This document shows positions 1 to 7,308 of a stretch of DNA of 7,308 nt, piece by piece. Below the pieces are notes generated by a model. It saw nothing but the letters and a program-made list of their open reading frames with translations. It made no database searches and was not told where the DNA came from. The DNA comes from DATMXS01 sp050260275. GTDB taxonomy: Bacteria > Acidobacteriota > Terriglobia > Bryobacterales > Bryobacteraceae. The DNA lies in contig JBLNBX010000154.1 in assembly GCA_050260275.1 (NCBI GenBank), positions 1 through 7,308 of the forward strand, given 5' to 3'. The translations under genes were made by a program, and so were the position numbers. Positions within the stretch are counted from its first letter, which is position 1; every line of letters begins with the position of its first letter.

Positions 1-19
1 AGCCACGGACGTTTTCTGA
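1..19 (+). CDS. 3' end of an upstream gene (partial, tentative)
   Basis: Reading in the frame of the TGA at 17-19 gives five codons (Ala-Thr-Asp-Val-Phe) and a stop. The A of this stop is the first base of the ATG of the next gene (TGATG). Such one-base overlaps are typical of translationally coupled operon genes, and there is no Shine-Dalgarno sequence in the 18 visible bases before that ATG. Too little is visible to name a product, and the open frame could be chance. Confidence 0.25.
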
Positions 20-1158
20 TGCGCATACTTCAGCTTGTTGCGAATCTCGATTACGGCGGCCTGGAGCGGTTGGCGATCGGTCTGGCGCGGCAGCAGCGCG
101 CGGCCGGCCACGAGGCCGCAATCTGCTGCCTCACCCACGAAGGCGCGCTCGCGGACGAGGCCCGCGAGTCCGGCATCGAGGTCGCCGCCCTCGACAAGAA
201 GCCCGGGTTTTCGCCGCTCACGCTCCTGAAGCTCGCCAGAATACTCCGCCGCGGCCGTATCGATGTCCTGCACACGCACAACGCCGTCGTGCACCACTAC
301 GGCGCCGCCGCCGCGCGCCTGGCCGGCGTGCCCGTCGTCGTCAACACCCGCCACGGCTTCGGCGGCCGCCAGTGGGATAGCCGCCGCGAGCGCCTCTTCC
401 GCTCCGTAATGCGCTGGACCGGCGCCGTGGTCTTCGTCTCCGACGACCTCCGCCGCGAGTTCGTCTCCTTCGGCGGCGTGCCCGAGCACAAGGCCCGCGT
501 CATCACCAACGGCATCGATTTCGACCGGTTCGCCGCCATGCGCGCCCGCCCCGGCTCCTGCCGCTCGCGCTTCCGCATCGGCACCGTGGGCCGCATGGTT
601 CCGGTGAAGGATCACGCCACGCTCGTGTCCGCCTTCGCCGAGGTTGCGGCCGCCGTACCCAACGCCGAGCTGCACATCGTCGGCGACGGCCCCGAAAAAC
701 CGCGCGTTGCCTCGCTCGTGGCCGCCTACGGCCTGTGGGACCGCGTGGTGCTGCACGGTTTCAGCAACGCGACGGCGCAGTTTCTTTCCAGCCTGGACGT
801 CTTCGCGCTGTCGTCGCTGAGCGAGGGACTGCCGCTGGCCGTGCTGGAAGCGATGGCGGCCGGCCTGCCCATCGTCTCGACACGGCTGGAGGGTGTCGAG
901 GCGGTTGCGCCCGAAGGCGAGTTCGGCTTCTACGCCGAGCCGGGCGACGCCTCAGGACTGGCGAAGGCGATGATCGCGCTCGCGCGCGAGCCGCGCATAG
1001 GGGCGATCGGCGAGGCGGCGCACCGTGCCGCGCGGCGCTACGGCATGGAAGGCGCCTGGCGTCAGTACGAGGCCGTCTTCAGAGGATTGCTCGAAGGCGA
1101 ATCGGCCGGCGCTGCCCCAGCCGGCGCCGCCCCCGCCACTACAGCCAAATGCGCATAG
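19..1158 (+). CDS. Glycosyltransferase family 4 (GT-B fold)
   Basis: This 379-residue protein probably transfers a sugar from an activated donor to a lipid-linked or polysaccharide acceptor at the cytoplasmic face of the membrane. The N-terminal Rossmann half starts with a beta strand and the glycine loop YGGLE (12-16), followed by HTH (85-87) and RHGF (111-114). The C-terminal donor-binding half has the GTVGRMVPVKDH segment (188-199, with Arg192 and Lys197), HIVGDGP (219-225) and the EX7E motif (Glu269 and Glu277 in SEGLPLAVLE). These are GT4 hallmarks and the length is normal. The opening resembles sugar transferases associated with PEP-CTERM/exosortase polysaccharide loci, but this is from memory and the acceptor is unknown. 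The ATG at 19 overlaps an upstream stop, suggesting an operon running in from the left. The last 17 residues are an Ala/Pro/Gly-rich tail outside the fold. Confidence 0.9.
   Translation: MRILQLVANLDYGGLERLAIGLARQQRAAGHEAAICCLTHEGALADEARESGIEVAALDKKPGFSPLTLLKLARILRRGRIDVLHTHNAVVHHYGAAAARLAGVPVVVNTRHGFGGRQWDSRRERLFRSVMRWTGAVVFVSDDLRREFVSFGGVPEHKARVITNGIDFDRFAAMRARPGSCRSRFRIGTVGRMVPVKDHATLVSAFAEVAAAVPNAELHIVGDGPEKPRVASLVAAYGLWDRVVLHGFSNATAQFLSSLDVFALSSLSEGLPLAVLEAMAAGLPIVSTRLEGVEAVAPEGEFGFYAEPGDASGLAKAMIALAREPRIGAIGEAAHRAARRYGMEGAWRQYEAVFRGLLEGESAGAAPAGAAPATTAKCA
1105..1134 (+). repeat. Two-copy 15-base tandem repeat in the glycosyltransferase tail
   Basis: Bases 1105-1119 and 1120-1134 are the same 15-base unit with two differences, both at third codon positions. 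They encode Ala-Gly-Ala-Ala-Pro twice (residues 363-372). This is an in-frame duplication in a low-complexity tail after the GT-B fold. Confidence 0.8.
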
Positions 1159-1163
1159 CCGCC

Positions 1164-1193
1164 CTCGTGCCAGCCATGCCCGCCGGCAGCGAG
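1164..1193 (+). terminator. Possible hairpin after the glycosyltransferase gene
   Basis: CTCG-TGCC (1164-1171) can pair with GGCA-(G)-CGAG (1185-1193), giving 8 pairs with one bulged G and a 13-base loop, six bases after the stop codon. There is no T-run behind it, so it is not a classical intrinsic terminator. It may be chance pairing in GC-rich DNA. Confidence 0.2.
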
Positions 1194-1218
1194 CCAAACT
1201 GTCAAGGCGGCTGCCCGC

Positions 1219-1247
1219 TTGCGCTCCGGGCAGGCTTCAGCTACTCT
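1219..1247 (+). promoter_or_regulatory. Weak candidate sigma-70 type promoter for mscL
   Basis: TTGCGC (1219-1224) and TACTCT (1242-1247) are separated by 17 bases and end 20 bases before the mscL start. Each box matches only three of six consensus positions. The case rests on spacing and position, in a 109-base gap before a gene that would need its own promoter. Confidence 0.22.
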
Positions 1248-1256
1248 CATCCCATC

Positions 1257-1261
1257 GGAGG
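1257..1261 (+). promoter_or_regulatory. Shine-Dalgarno site that sets the mscL start
   Basis: GGAGG lies 6 bases before the GTG at 1268. Another in-frame GTG at 1265 would have only 3 bases of spacing. The site therefore favours 1268, which also gives the family's usual Met-Leu-Lys-x-Phe-x-Glu-Phe opening. Confidence 0.75.
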
Positions 1262-1267
1262 TGCGTG

Positions 1268-1693
1268 GTGTTGAAAGGGTTTAGGGAATTCCTGTTCCGG
1301 GGAAATGTAGTAGATTTGGCCGTCGCCGTCGTGATGGGCGCGGCATTCGGCGGGGTGGTCACCGCGCTCGTGAAGGATCTCCTCACGCCGCTGATCGCGG
1401 CCATCGCCGGCGAGCCCGATTTTTCGGGGCTGACATTCACCATCAACAACAGCAGCTTTCTATACGGCGACTTCATCAACGCCGTCCTGTCGTTCGTGCT
1501 TGTCGGAGCGGCTGTCTACGTGTTCGTCGTCGTCCCCATGAACAAGCTCGCCTCAATGAGGAAGAAGCCCGAAGCTCCTGCCGCGCCGGCGACGAAGCAG
1601 TGCCCGGAGTGCCTGAGCGAGATCCCGGTACAGGCGCGGCGGTGCGCCCACTGCACGTCCGTGCTCGTCACGCAAACGACATCGGCTTCATAG
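1268..1693 (+). CDS. mscL: Large-conductance mechanosensitive channel MscL with a C-terminal zinc ribbon
   Basis: MscL forms an inner-membrane homopentamer that opens under membrane tension and releases solutes during osmotic downshock. The 141-residue product has the family's amphipathic N-terminus (LKGFREF), the RGNVVDLAVAVVMGAAFG signature starting TM1 (about 14-35), a short periplasmic loop and TM2 (about 69-91) ending PMNKL. The pore-constriction position (Gly22 in E. coli) is Ala20, as in the M. tuberculosis channel. After a charged Pro/Ala linker (98-110) the expected LLTEIRDLL bundle helix is absent. In its place is CPEC...CAHC with Cys112, Cys115, Cys126 and Cys129 (CX2C-X10-CX2C), a zinc-ribbon pattern. 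The start is a GTG chosen for its GGAGG site. The frame is open further upstream, but that stretch overlaps the glycosyltransferase and has no MscL similarity. The next gene is convergent. Confidence 0.95.
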   Translation: MLKGFREFLFRGNVVDLAVAVVMGAAFGGVVTALVKDLLTPLIAAIAGEPDFSGLTFTINNSSFLYGDFINAVLSFVLVGAAVYVFVVVPMNKLASMRKKPEAPAAPATKQCPECLSEIPVQARRCAHCTSVLVTQTTSAS

Positions 1694-1754
1694 GCCGGAG
1701 AGATCAAGTCCAAGCTCGGTTCGACGCGGCCGCGTAAGTTTACATTCCGGCCGA

Positions 1755-1772
1755 TGGGCGCCGGCTCGCCCA
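1755..1772. terminator. GC hairpin between convergent mscL and HAD phosphatase genes
   Basis: TGGGCG (1755-1760) and CGCCCA (1767-1772) form a perfect 6-pair stem with a 6-base loop, flanked by a more distant GGCCG/CGGCC pair. It sits in the 94-base gap between two genes that converge, where transcription from both sides should stop. Neither side has a T-run, so intrinsic termination would be weak. The role is inferred from position. Confidence 0.35.
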
Positions 1773-1787
1773 AATGAGAGCGGCCGT

Positions 1788-2509
1788 TCATGCATTCAGA
1801 TCTGGATAGCGGAGGCGTGCTAACCGGCCGGGCACGGCCCCGGCATTGTCACGCCGGGGCAGCAATTGCCTCAGGTCGTCTATCCAGTAGTCGGGTTCCC
1901 AGCGGCGCATCTCCGCGTGGTCGCCGTAGCCGTAGGTGACCGCGGCAGTCCTGACGCCCGCCCGGCGGCCGGCCTCCATGTCGGGCGCGGAATCGCCCAC
2001 GAAAAGCACGTCCTCGGGACGGACTTTGAACAGCTCGACGGACTTCAGAACCACATCCGGAGCGGGCTTGTACGGGAAACCATCCGTGCCCTGGACGTGA
2101 TCGAAGTACGGCAGCAATCCGAACTGCTCGAGGATCGCGCGCGTGGTTGAGGAAGCCTTCGTCGTCGCGGTGGATTTCCGGCCGGGCAGGGCCGCGAGCG
2201 CCTCCGCCACTCCCGCATATGGCCGTGTGCGCTTGTGCCCGCGCGCGGGATACACGGCGCGGTACTTCGCGATGAGCGCATCAAGCTGCTCCGGCGTCGC
2301 GCCGGGAAGAAACGCAAGGAACGTGTCGATCAGATGGAGGCCGACGAAGCGCTTCAGCGCCTCCGGAGTCGCAGGCAGGCAGGCGGTGCCGTTGAGCGCC
2401 TCTATGACGGCTCCGCAGATGTCTTCCGCGGAGTCGAGCAGAGTTCCGTCTACATCGAACAGGTAAAGGGAGAACGGCGGGATCGCGCCGTTCCCCTTCG
2501 CAGAATTGC

Positions 2510-2513
<4 letters not shown>
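1788..2513 (-). CDS. HAD-superfamily phosphatase, phosphoglycolate phosphatase-like
   Basis: This 241-residue cytoplasmic enzyme likely removes phosphate from a small phosphorylated metabolite. Phosphoglycolate is the family's usual suggestion, but substrate cannot be read from sequence. Motif I is DVDGTLLDS (20-28) with nucleophile Asp20 and acid/base Asp22. A helical cap follows at about 30-95. Motif II falls in STATTK (114-119), motif III is Lys149 in PYKPAPD, and motif IV is VGDSAPDMEAG (172-182) with Asp174 and Asp178, the Mg2+ ligands. All four motifs are present, so it should be active. The start is GTG and its first three bases overlap the ftsH stop (GTGA). No Shine-Dalgarno site precedes it, so translation is probably coupled to ftsH. 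Residues after about 220 form an Arg/Pro-rich tail beyond the usual fold. Confidence 0.9.
1837..1860 (-). repeat. Perfect 8-base inverted repeat in the 3' end of the HAD phosphatase gene
   Basis: GCCCCGGC (1837-1844) and GCCGGGGC (1853-1860) pair perfectly around an 8-base loop. The repeat lies within the last 75 bases of the gene, in codons for the tail beyond the catalytic fold. A strong RNA hairpin is possible, but there is no T-run after it on the minus strand. Confidence 0.6.
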
Positions 2514-4423
<1,910 letters not shown>

Positions 4424-4431
4424 GCTGCCAG

Positions 4432-4435
4432 CTCC
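4432..4435 (-). promoter_or_regulatory. Shine-Dalgarno site of ftsH
   Basis: GGAG on the minus strand, 8 bases before the ATG at 4423. It decides between this ATG and the in-frame GTG at 4450. Confidence 0.65.
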
Positions 4436-4469
4436 AGCGCCGCAGGGCACACCCTCGACGCGCGCCGCT

Positions 4470-4499
4470 CATATAATTAGACGCTCATCCTTGGATCAA
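4470..4499 (-). promoter_or_regulatory. Candidate sigma-70 type promoter for ftsH
   Basis: On the minus strand TTGATC (4499-4494) and TATATG (4475-4470) are 18 bases apart in the 81-base gap between tilS and ftsH. The boxes match four of six consensus positions each. The AT-rich patch (4470-4480) stands out in otherwise GC-rich DNA. It would allow ftsH and the phosphatase to be transcribed independently of tilS. Confidence 0.35.
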
Positions 4500-4504
4500 C
4501 GACT

Positions 4505-5878
4505 TCAGAATTCAGAAAGAGATCCAATCTGCCGCACTTTCAGCACGGTGCGAGTATCAGGGGTAGCTGCACAATCGGCCGCTGGGCCGAACCTCCCCGC
4601 CCATGCGATCTCCTCTCCACAGACAATAACCGGCCAGCGCCGGCGTTCCCAAACGGGAATCCGCGCGTGTTGGAAAAGTGTTTTGAGCTTTGTGTCGCAG
4701 GGGTATCCAACGGGTCGATATCGATCACCCGGCCTCCAGTTCCGTAGTTCCGGTGCTCCGGCGATCCGTCCCCAGTCCAAGGCGCTAACCACCTTATTAT
4801 ACCGGTATTTCCCCTCCGCTTCCTGAACCTGCTCGCGTTCCGGGCGCTGCGAAAGCTCAAATACCAGGGATGCAGCCGTGCCCGGAATTGTGACCCGGCC
4901 CGGGATCTCCAGTCTCACGCGATAGTTAGCCTCGCCGGCAGCGGCGGGAGGAGCGATCCGGATCCACTCGAATGAGCGGACCACGTCCAGCCCCGGCGCT
5001 TGGAACCGGCCGGCGCCCGAGGGAGCTTCGGCAAGATGCAGAAACGCCTCTACATGCGCGAGATCGATGGAGGCAAGGTCGCCCTTCGCGGCCGCCAGGG
5101 CTCGCCGGGCCAGGCGCCGCGCCACCGCCCGCGGCAGGTCCGTGAGTGAATCGGCCCGCAGAAAGACGGCAGGCGGCCGGTGAACGAGGCGCTCGGCCGC
5201 CAGCGGCGCCACAACCGTTTCCCAGTAGGCCTCCTCGTCCCGGGCCAGGGCGGCGGTGCGGGCCAGCATCTCCGGCAGCCGCGGGTTCCAGTCGCGCATG
5301 AGCGCGGGAAGCAACTCGTGCCGGATGCGGTTGCGCGCGAAGCGCACTTCGCGATTGGTGGAGTCCTCCCGCCAGGCGATGCCGCGGGCGCGCAGCCAGT
5401 CGACAATTTCCGCACGCGTGAGGTGAAGCATGGGGCGGACTATGCCCTCGGCGGTCACCGGCAGGATCCCCGCAAGCCCGGCGGTCCCCGCGCCCCTCAG
5501 AAACCGGAACAGGACTGTCTCTGCCTGGTCTGAGAGCGTGTGGCCGGTCGCGATGCAGTCGAGCTGGAGTCGCTTCAGGCAGTCCAAGAAGAAAGCCTTA
5601 CGAACGCGGCGGGCGGCCTGCTCGAAGTTGTCGTCTGCCGGAATGCGCTGCTCGCGGTACTCGAGCGGCAGGCCGAGACGCGCGGCCAGGTCGCGGACAA
5701 ACGCCGCGTCGGCATCCGATTCTGCCCCGCGCGCCATGTGGTTGAGATGGAGAACGGTCATATCGAGCCCTGGCAGTTCGAGCATGAGGTGGAGCAGGCA
5801 CACGGAATCGGCTCCGCCCGAAACGGCGACGCCCACCCGGCGGCAGTCTTTGAACAATTCGGCGCGAAGCTTAATCAA
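4505..5878 (-). CDS. tilS: tRNA(Ile)-lysidine synthase TilS
   Basis: TilS uses ATP and lysine to convert C34 of the CAU-anticodon tRNA-Ile to lysidine, so that it reads AUA and is charged with isoleucine. From the TTG at 5878 the product is 457 residues. The N-terminal PP-loop ATPase has SGGADS (20-25), HLNHMARG (44-51), GHTLSDQAETVLFRFLRG (112-129), DSTN (172-175) and RNRIRHELLP (182-191). A middle helical region follows. The C-terminal TilS domain has NWRPGDRYRP (380-389) and a KTLFQHARIP segment (399-408). The start is uncertain: a TTG at 5908 and GTGs at 5902 and 5899 are also in frame. TTG 5878 is preferred because GGGAG lies 8 bases before it, the same spacing as for ftsH and the upstream gene. 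The upstream secreted-protein gene ends at 5921, so the two may be cotranscribed. Confidence 0.93.
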   Translation of the reverse strand: MIKLRAELFKDCRRVGVAVSGGADSVCLLHLMLELPGLDMTVLHLNHMARGAESDADAAFVRDLAARLGLPLEYREQRIPADDNFEQAARRVRKAFFLDCLKRLQLDCIATGHTLSDQAETVLFRFLRGAGTAGLAGILPVTAEGIVRPMLHLTRAEIVDWLRARGIAWREDSTNREVRFARNRIRHELLPALMRDWNPRLPEMLARTAALARDEEAYWETVVAPLAAERLVHRPPAVFLRADSLTDLPRAVARRLARRALAAAKGDLASIDLAHVEAFLHLAEAPSGAGRFQAPGLDVVRSFEWIRIAPPAAAGEANYRVRLEIPGRVTIPGTAASLVFELSQRPEREQVQEAEGKYRYNKVVSALDWGRIAGAPELRNWRPGDRYRPVGYPCDTKLKTLFQHARIPVWERRRWPVIVCGEEIAWAGRFGPAADCAATPDTRTVLKVRQIGSLSEF

Positions 5879-5886
5879 GAACGGGT

Positions 5887-5891
5887 CTCCC
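5887..5891 (-). promoter_or_regulatory. Shine-Dalgarno site supporting the TTG start of tilS
   Basis: GGGAG on the minus strand, 8 bases before the TTG at 5878. No comparable purine-rich site precedes the alternative starts at 5899-5908. Confidence 0.45.
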
Positions 5892-5920
5892 GCGAACACC
5901 ACCGGCAAACAGGACCCGGC

Positions 5921-7018
5921 TCATCTCGGCAGTTCTGATTCAGCGAACACAAGCGGCCGGTCCAGCACCATCTCGATCATTGTGCCGCGAGCCAGCACTA
6001 TGTCGGGGCCGTGTGTCAGCAGCACGGACATGACGCCTGCGGCCGCTCCGGCAGCGGCTCCGGCCGCCGTCCCCAGCCCGGGACGGCCCGCCGCGGCTCC
6101 TGCGATGGCGCCCACGGTGGCCCCGGTGGCTGCGCCCTCGCCGATATCGCGCGCGTCATCCATGCGGCTGGTCTCGCCGCGGATCTTGCCTTCGGAGCGA
6201 TCCAGTTCGCCTTGCATGTCCGCATCGGCCGAGCCCGCACGCGCGCGAAAGTCGCGCGTGACGCCGTTCGGCAATGTGATGGAGTCGAAGCGCAGATATA
6301 TCTCGCCCCGGCCTTTCAGCCGGCCCGGCCGCTTCACCGTCGTCAGCGTCCCTGCTACATAGCTTCCGGGCGGTATCACCATGCGCCCTTGCGTGACTAT
6401 CGGAAACGCGGTCTCGAGATAGATTCGGTCGCCCGCGGCGGACTGCTTCGTGCTCACGCGATTGAGGAGCGTGAGCGGAATGCGCGTGCCGGGATCCAAG
6501 CGATACTCGGCGGGACGCGGAGCGGGATTCGCGTCGGCAACTTCGATCTTGGGAGCAGGCACGGGGGCGTCGTCGCGGTCGTAAACAAGCAGCGCTTCGC
6601 GCACCGGCGAGTTGGGCCGGATGATCTCCCTCCGGACGGTCAGCCTGAGGCCATCGCGCGAAAGCTTCCACCGGTCCGCCTGGGTGTAGCTGCCCGACTG
6701 GCCGTAGACGATGGTGTTCACCAGAACCGCGTCGCCTTCCCACTTGGCGATGGTGCTGAGCGTGAGCTGGCCGGAGCGAATGCGCGCTTCCTTGCTGTCG
6801 AGCGTGAACGTCCACTCGCCCCAGTCCGGGCGGCACTCGCACCAGATGGCCTGCCCTTCATGCTTGATGCGAATGAGCTCGACAGGCGCCGGCGACATTC
6901 CGGCGAGGTCGCTCGAATCGCTGTCGAGCCTCCATGCGCCGGTGAAGTTCGGGTCGGCGGGAGGTCCGGCCAGGCCGGACGCAGCCAACACCACGGCTAT
7001 CAGCAGAACTCGGCGCAT
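5921..7018 (-). CDS. Secreted protein: lipocalin-like N-terminal domain, TrbI-like domain and glycine zipper
   Basis: This 365-residue protein has no recognised enzyme motif and its function is unknown. It begins with a signal peptide (1 to about 18: RR, hydrophobic LLIAVVLAASGLA), with no lipobox cysteine. Residues 22-147 (DPNFTGAWRLD, AKWEGDAVLV, DRWKLSRDGLRLTV) form a beta-rich domain resembling one frequent in secreted acidobacterial proteins. Residues 175-260 (PGTRIPLTLLN, VIPPGSYVAGTL, GRLKGRGEI) resemble the TrbI/VirB10-like beta fold. Residues 295-328 carry glycines every fourth position in two runs (295-311 and 316-328), a two-helix glycine zipper that may insert into a membrane. A last beta-like stretch (338-357) may close the TrbI-like fold. 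The ATG at 7018 is chosen because GGAG lies 8 bases upstream and a signal peptide follows directly. An open frame extends to 7102 without support. Likely cell-envelope located. Confidence 0.82.
   Translation of the reverse strand: MRRVLLIAVVLAASGLAGPPADPNFTGAWRLDSDSSDLAGMSPAPVELIRIKHEGQAIWCECRPDWGEWTFTLDSKEARIRSGQLTLSTIAKWEGDAVLVNTIVYGQSGSYTQADRWKLSRDGLRLTVRREIIRPNSPVREALLVYDRDDAPVPAPKIEVADANPAPRPAEYRLDPGTRIPLTLLNRVSTKQSAAGDRIYLETAFPIVTQGRMVIPPGSYVAGTLTTVKRPGRLKGRGEIYLRFDSITLPNGVTRDFRARAGSADADMQGELDRSEGKIRGETSRMDDARDIGEGAATGATVGAIAGAAAGRPGLGTAAGAAAGAAAGVMSVLLTHGPDIVLARGTMIEMVLDRPLVFAESELPR
6035..6136 (-). other. Glycine-zipper segment of the secreted protein
   Basis: Codons 295-328 place glycine at 295, 299, 303, 307 and 311, then at 316, 320, 324 and 328, with mostly alanine between. 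The break at 312-315 (RPGL) would form a turn between two helices. The DNA is correspondingly low in complexity, rich in GCC/GGC-type triplets. Confidence 0.8.
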
Positions 7019-7026
7019 ACGGATCA

Positions 7027-7030
7027 CTCC
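7027..7030 (-). promoter_or_regulatory. Shine-Dalgarno site of the secreted-protein gene
   Basis: GGAG on the minus strand, 8 bases before the ATG at 7018. It supports starting at the signal peptide and not at the upstream in-frame codons. Confidence 0.6.
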
Positions 7031-7031
7031 A

Positions 7032-7060
7032 ACCCTACGCGATTCCGCGCGAATTAACAA
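7032..7060 (-). promoter_or_regulatory. Candidate promoter for the secreted-protein gene
   Basis: TTGTTA (7060-7055) and TAGGGT (7037-7032) on the minus strand are 17 bases apart and sit just before the Shine-Dalgarno site. The boxes match four and three of six consensus positions. The short distance from the -10 box to the start codon (13 bases) would give a very short leader, which weakens the call. Confidence 0.25.
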
Positions 7061-7072
7061 CCCGCAGGGGTT
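7059..7072 (-). terminator. Possible weak terminator hairpin after the right-edge gene
   Basis: AACCC and GGGTT pair around a 4-base loop on the minus strand, 30 bases after the stop at 7103, followed by GTTAATT. The stem is only 5 pairs, so termination is doubtful. Confidence 0.2.
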
Positions 7073-7102
7073 CGCAGTGCAGGGCCGAAAACTCGCCGGC
7101 AT

Positions 7103-7308
7103 CTAGCCCGCGCCCAGCGCTCCCCGCCGCAGCGTTTCTTCACGCAGGCCAGGCTCCGCCTTTTGCACCGGTTGGTTCGCGAATATGGATTTCCCGCCCG
7201 CGCTCGCCACCTTGATCATCCTGTCTTCCCCGACGAGCGCCTTGATCCGCTCCGCCGCATCGTCGGCGATCGCGAGGTACGCCAGTTCCGGCCTCAGCCA
7301 CACGTCCC
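7103..7308 (-). CDS. 3' end of an unidentified gene (partial, runs off the right edge)
   Basis: The frame is open from the window edge to the TAG at 7105-7103, giving 68 visible codons, the last of them Gly-Ala-Gly. The third codon positions are strongly G/C, as in the clear genes here, which supports real coding. The visible part includes WLRPELAYLAIADDAAERI, an apparent helix, and KVASAGGKSIFA. I do not recognise the family. A GTG at 7303 could be a start, but the frame continues past it to the edge, so this is more likely a C-terminus. The gap to the next gene on the same strand is 84 bases. Confidence 0.55.
   Translation of the reverse strand, partial: DVWLRPELAYLAIADDAAERIKALVGEDRMIKVASAGGKSIFANQPVQKAEPGLREETLRRGALGAG

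Noticed and set aside
114..119. The STATTK motif II of the HAD protein (residue numbers) as a broken active site
   Set aside because: A Ser/Thr is all that motif II requires, and motifs I, III and IV are intact, so inactivation is not supported.
1025..1267. An 81-residue N-terminal extension of MscL
   Set aside because: It overlaps the glycosyltransferase gene, has no MscL similarity, and the GGAGG site and family N-terminus place the start at 1268.
735..1274. + strand open frame over the end of the glycosyltransferase
   Set aside because: It is an out-of-frame, Arg/Gly-rich shadow of the GT4 C-terminal domain, with no start signal.
6035..6136. GC-rich repetitive DNA considered as a repeat array or regulatory element
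   Set aside because: The repetition follows from the Gly/Ala codons of the glycine zipper and has no conserved spacer or unit outside the reading frame.
5430..7057. Long + strand open frames opposite tilS and the secreted-protein gene
   Set aside because: Their translations are low-complexity Ala/Pro/Ser/Arg without motifs, and the minus-strand genes have signal peptides, conserved motifs and ribosome sites.

Overview
The window is a GC-rich bacterial chromosome segment, coding on both strands with little space between genes. It looks mostly like ordinary housekeeping sequence. The best guess for the source is an acidobacterium, perhaps of the Bryobacterales/Solibacter type. This is inferred from the secreted 'FTGAW...' domain protein, the zinc-ribbon MscL and the general protein style, not from any marker gene. 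No rRNA, tRNA, CRISPR array, insertion sequence or phage gene is visible.

Layout: on the + strand from the left edge come the last codons of an unseen gene, a family 4 glycosyltransferase (19-1158) that overlaps it at a TGATG junction, and, after a 109-base gap, a large-conductance mechanosensitive channel, mscL (1268-1693). A short convergent region with a GC hairpin (about 1694-1787) separates these from a minus-strand block. Read right to left, that block holds the 3' end of an unidentified gene (from the right edge to 7103), a secreted lipocalin-like/TrbI-like/glycine-zipper protein (7018-5921), tilS (about 5878-4505), ftsH (4423-2510) and a HAD-family phosphatase (2513-1788).

Function: tilS and ftsH are commonly neighbours in bacteria. 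TilS makes lysidine in tRNA-Ile so that AUA codons are read correctly, and FtsH is the membrane AAA+ protease. The HAD phosphatase start codon overlaps the ftsH stop (GTGA), so its translation is probably coupled to ftsH. The secreted protein lies 42 bases before the chosen tilS start and may share a transcript with it. The glycosyltransferase probably belongs to a polysaccharide locus continuing left of the window.

The most noteworthy observations are an MscL whose usual C-terminal helical bundle is replaced by a four-cysteine zinc ribbon, and the three-part secreted protein with an unusually regular glycine zipper. I found no convincing evidence of an undescribed multi-gene system here.
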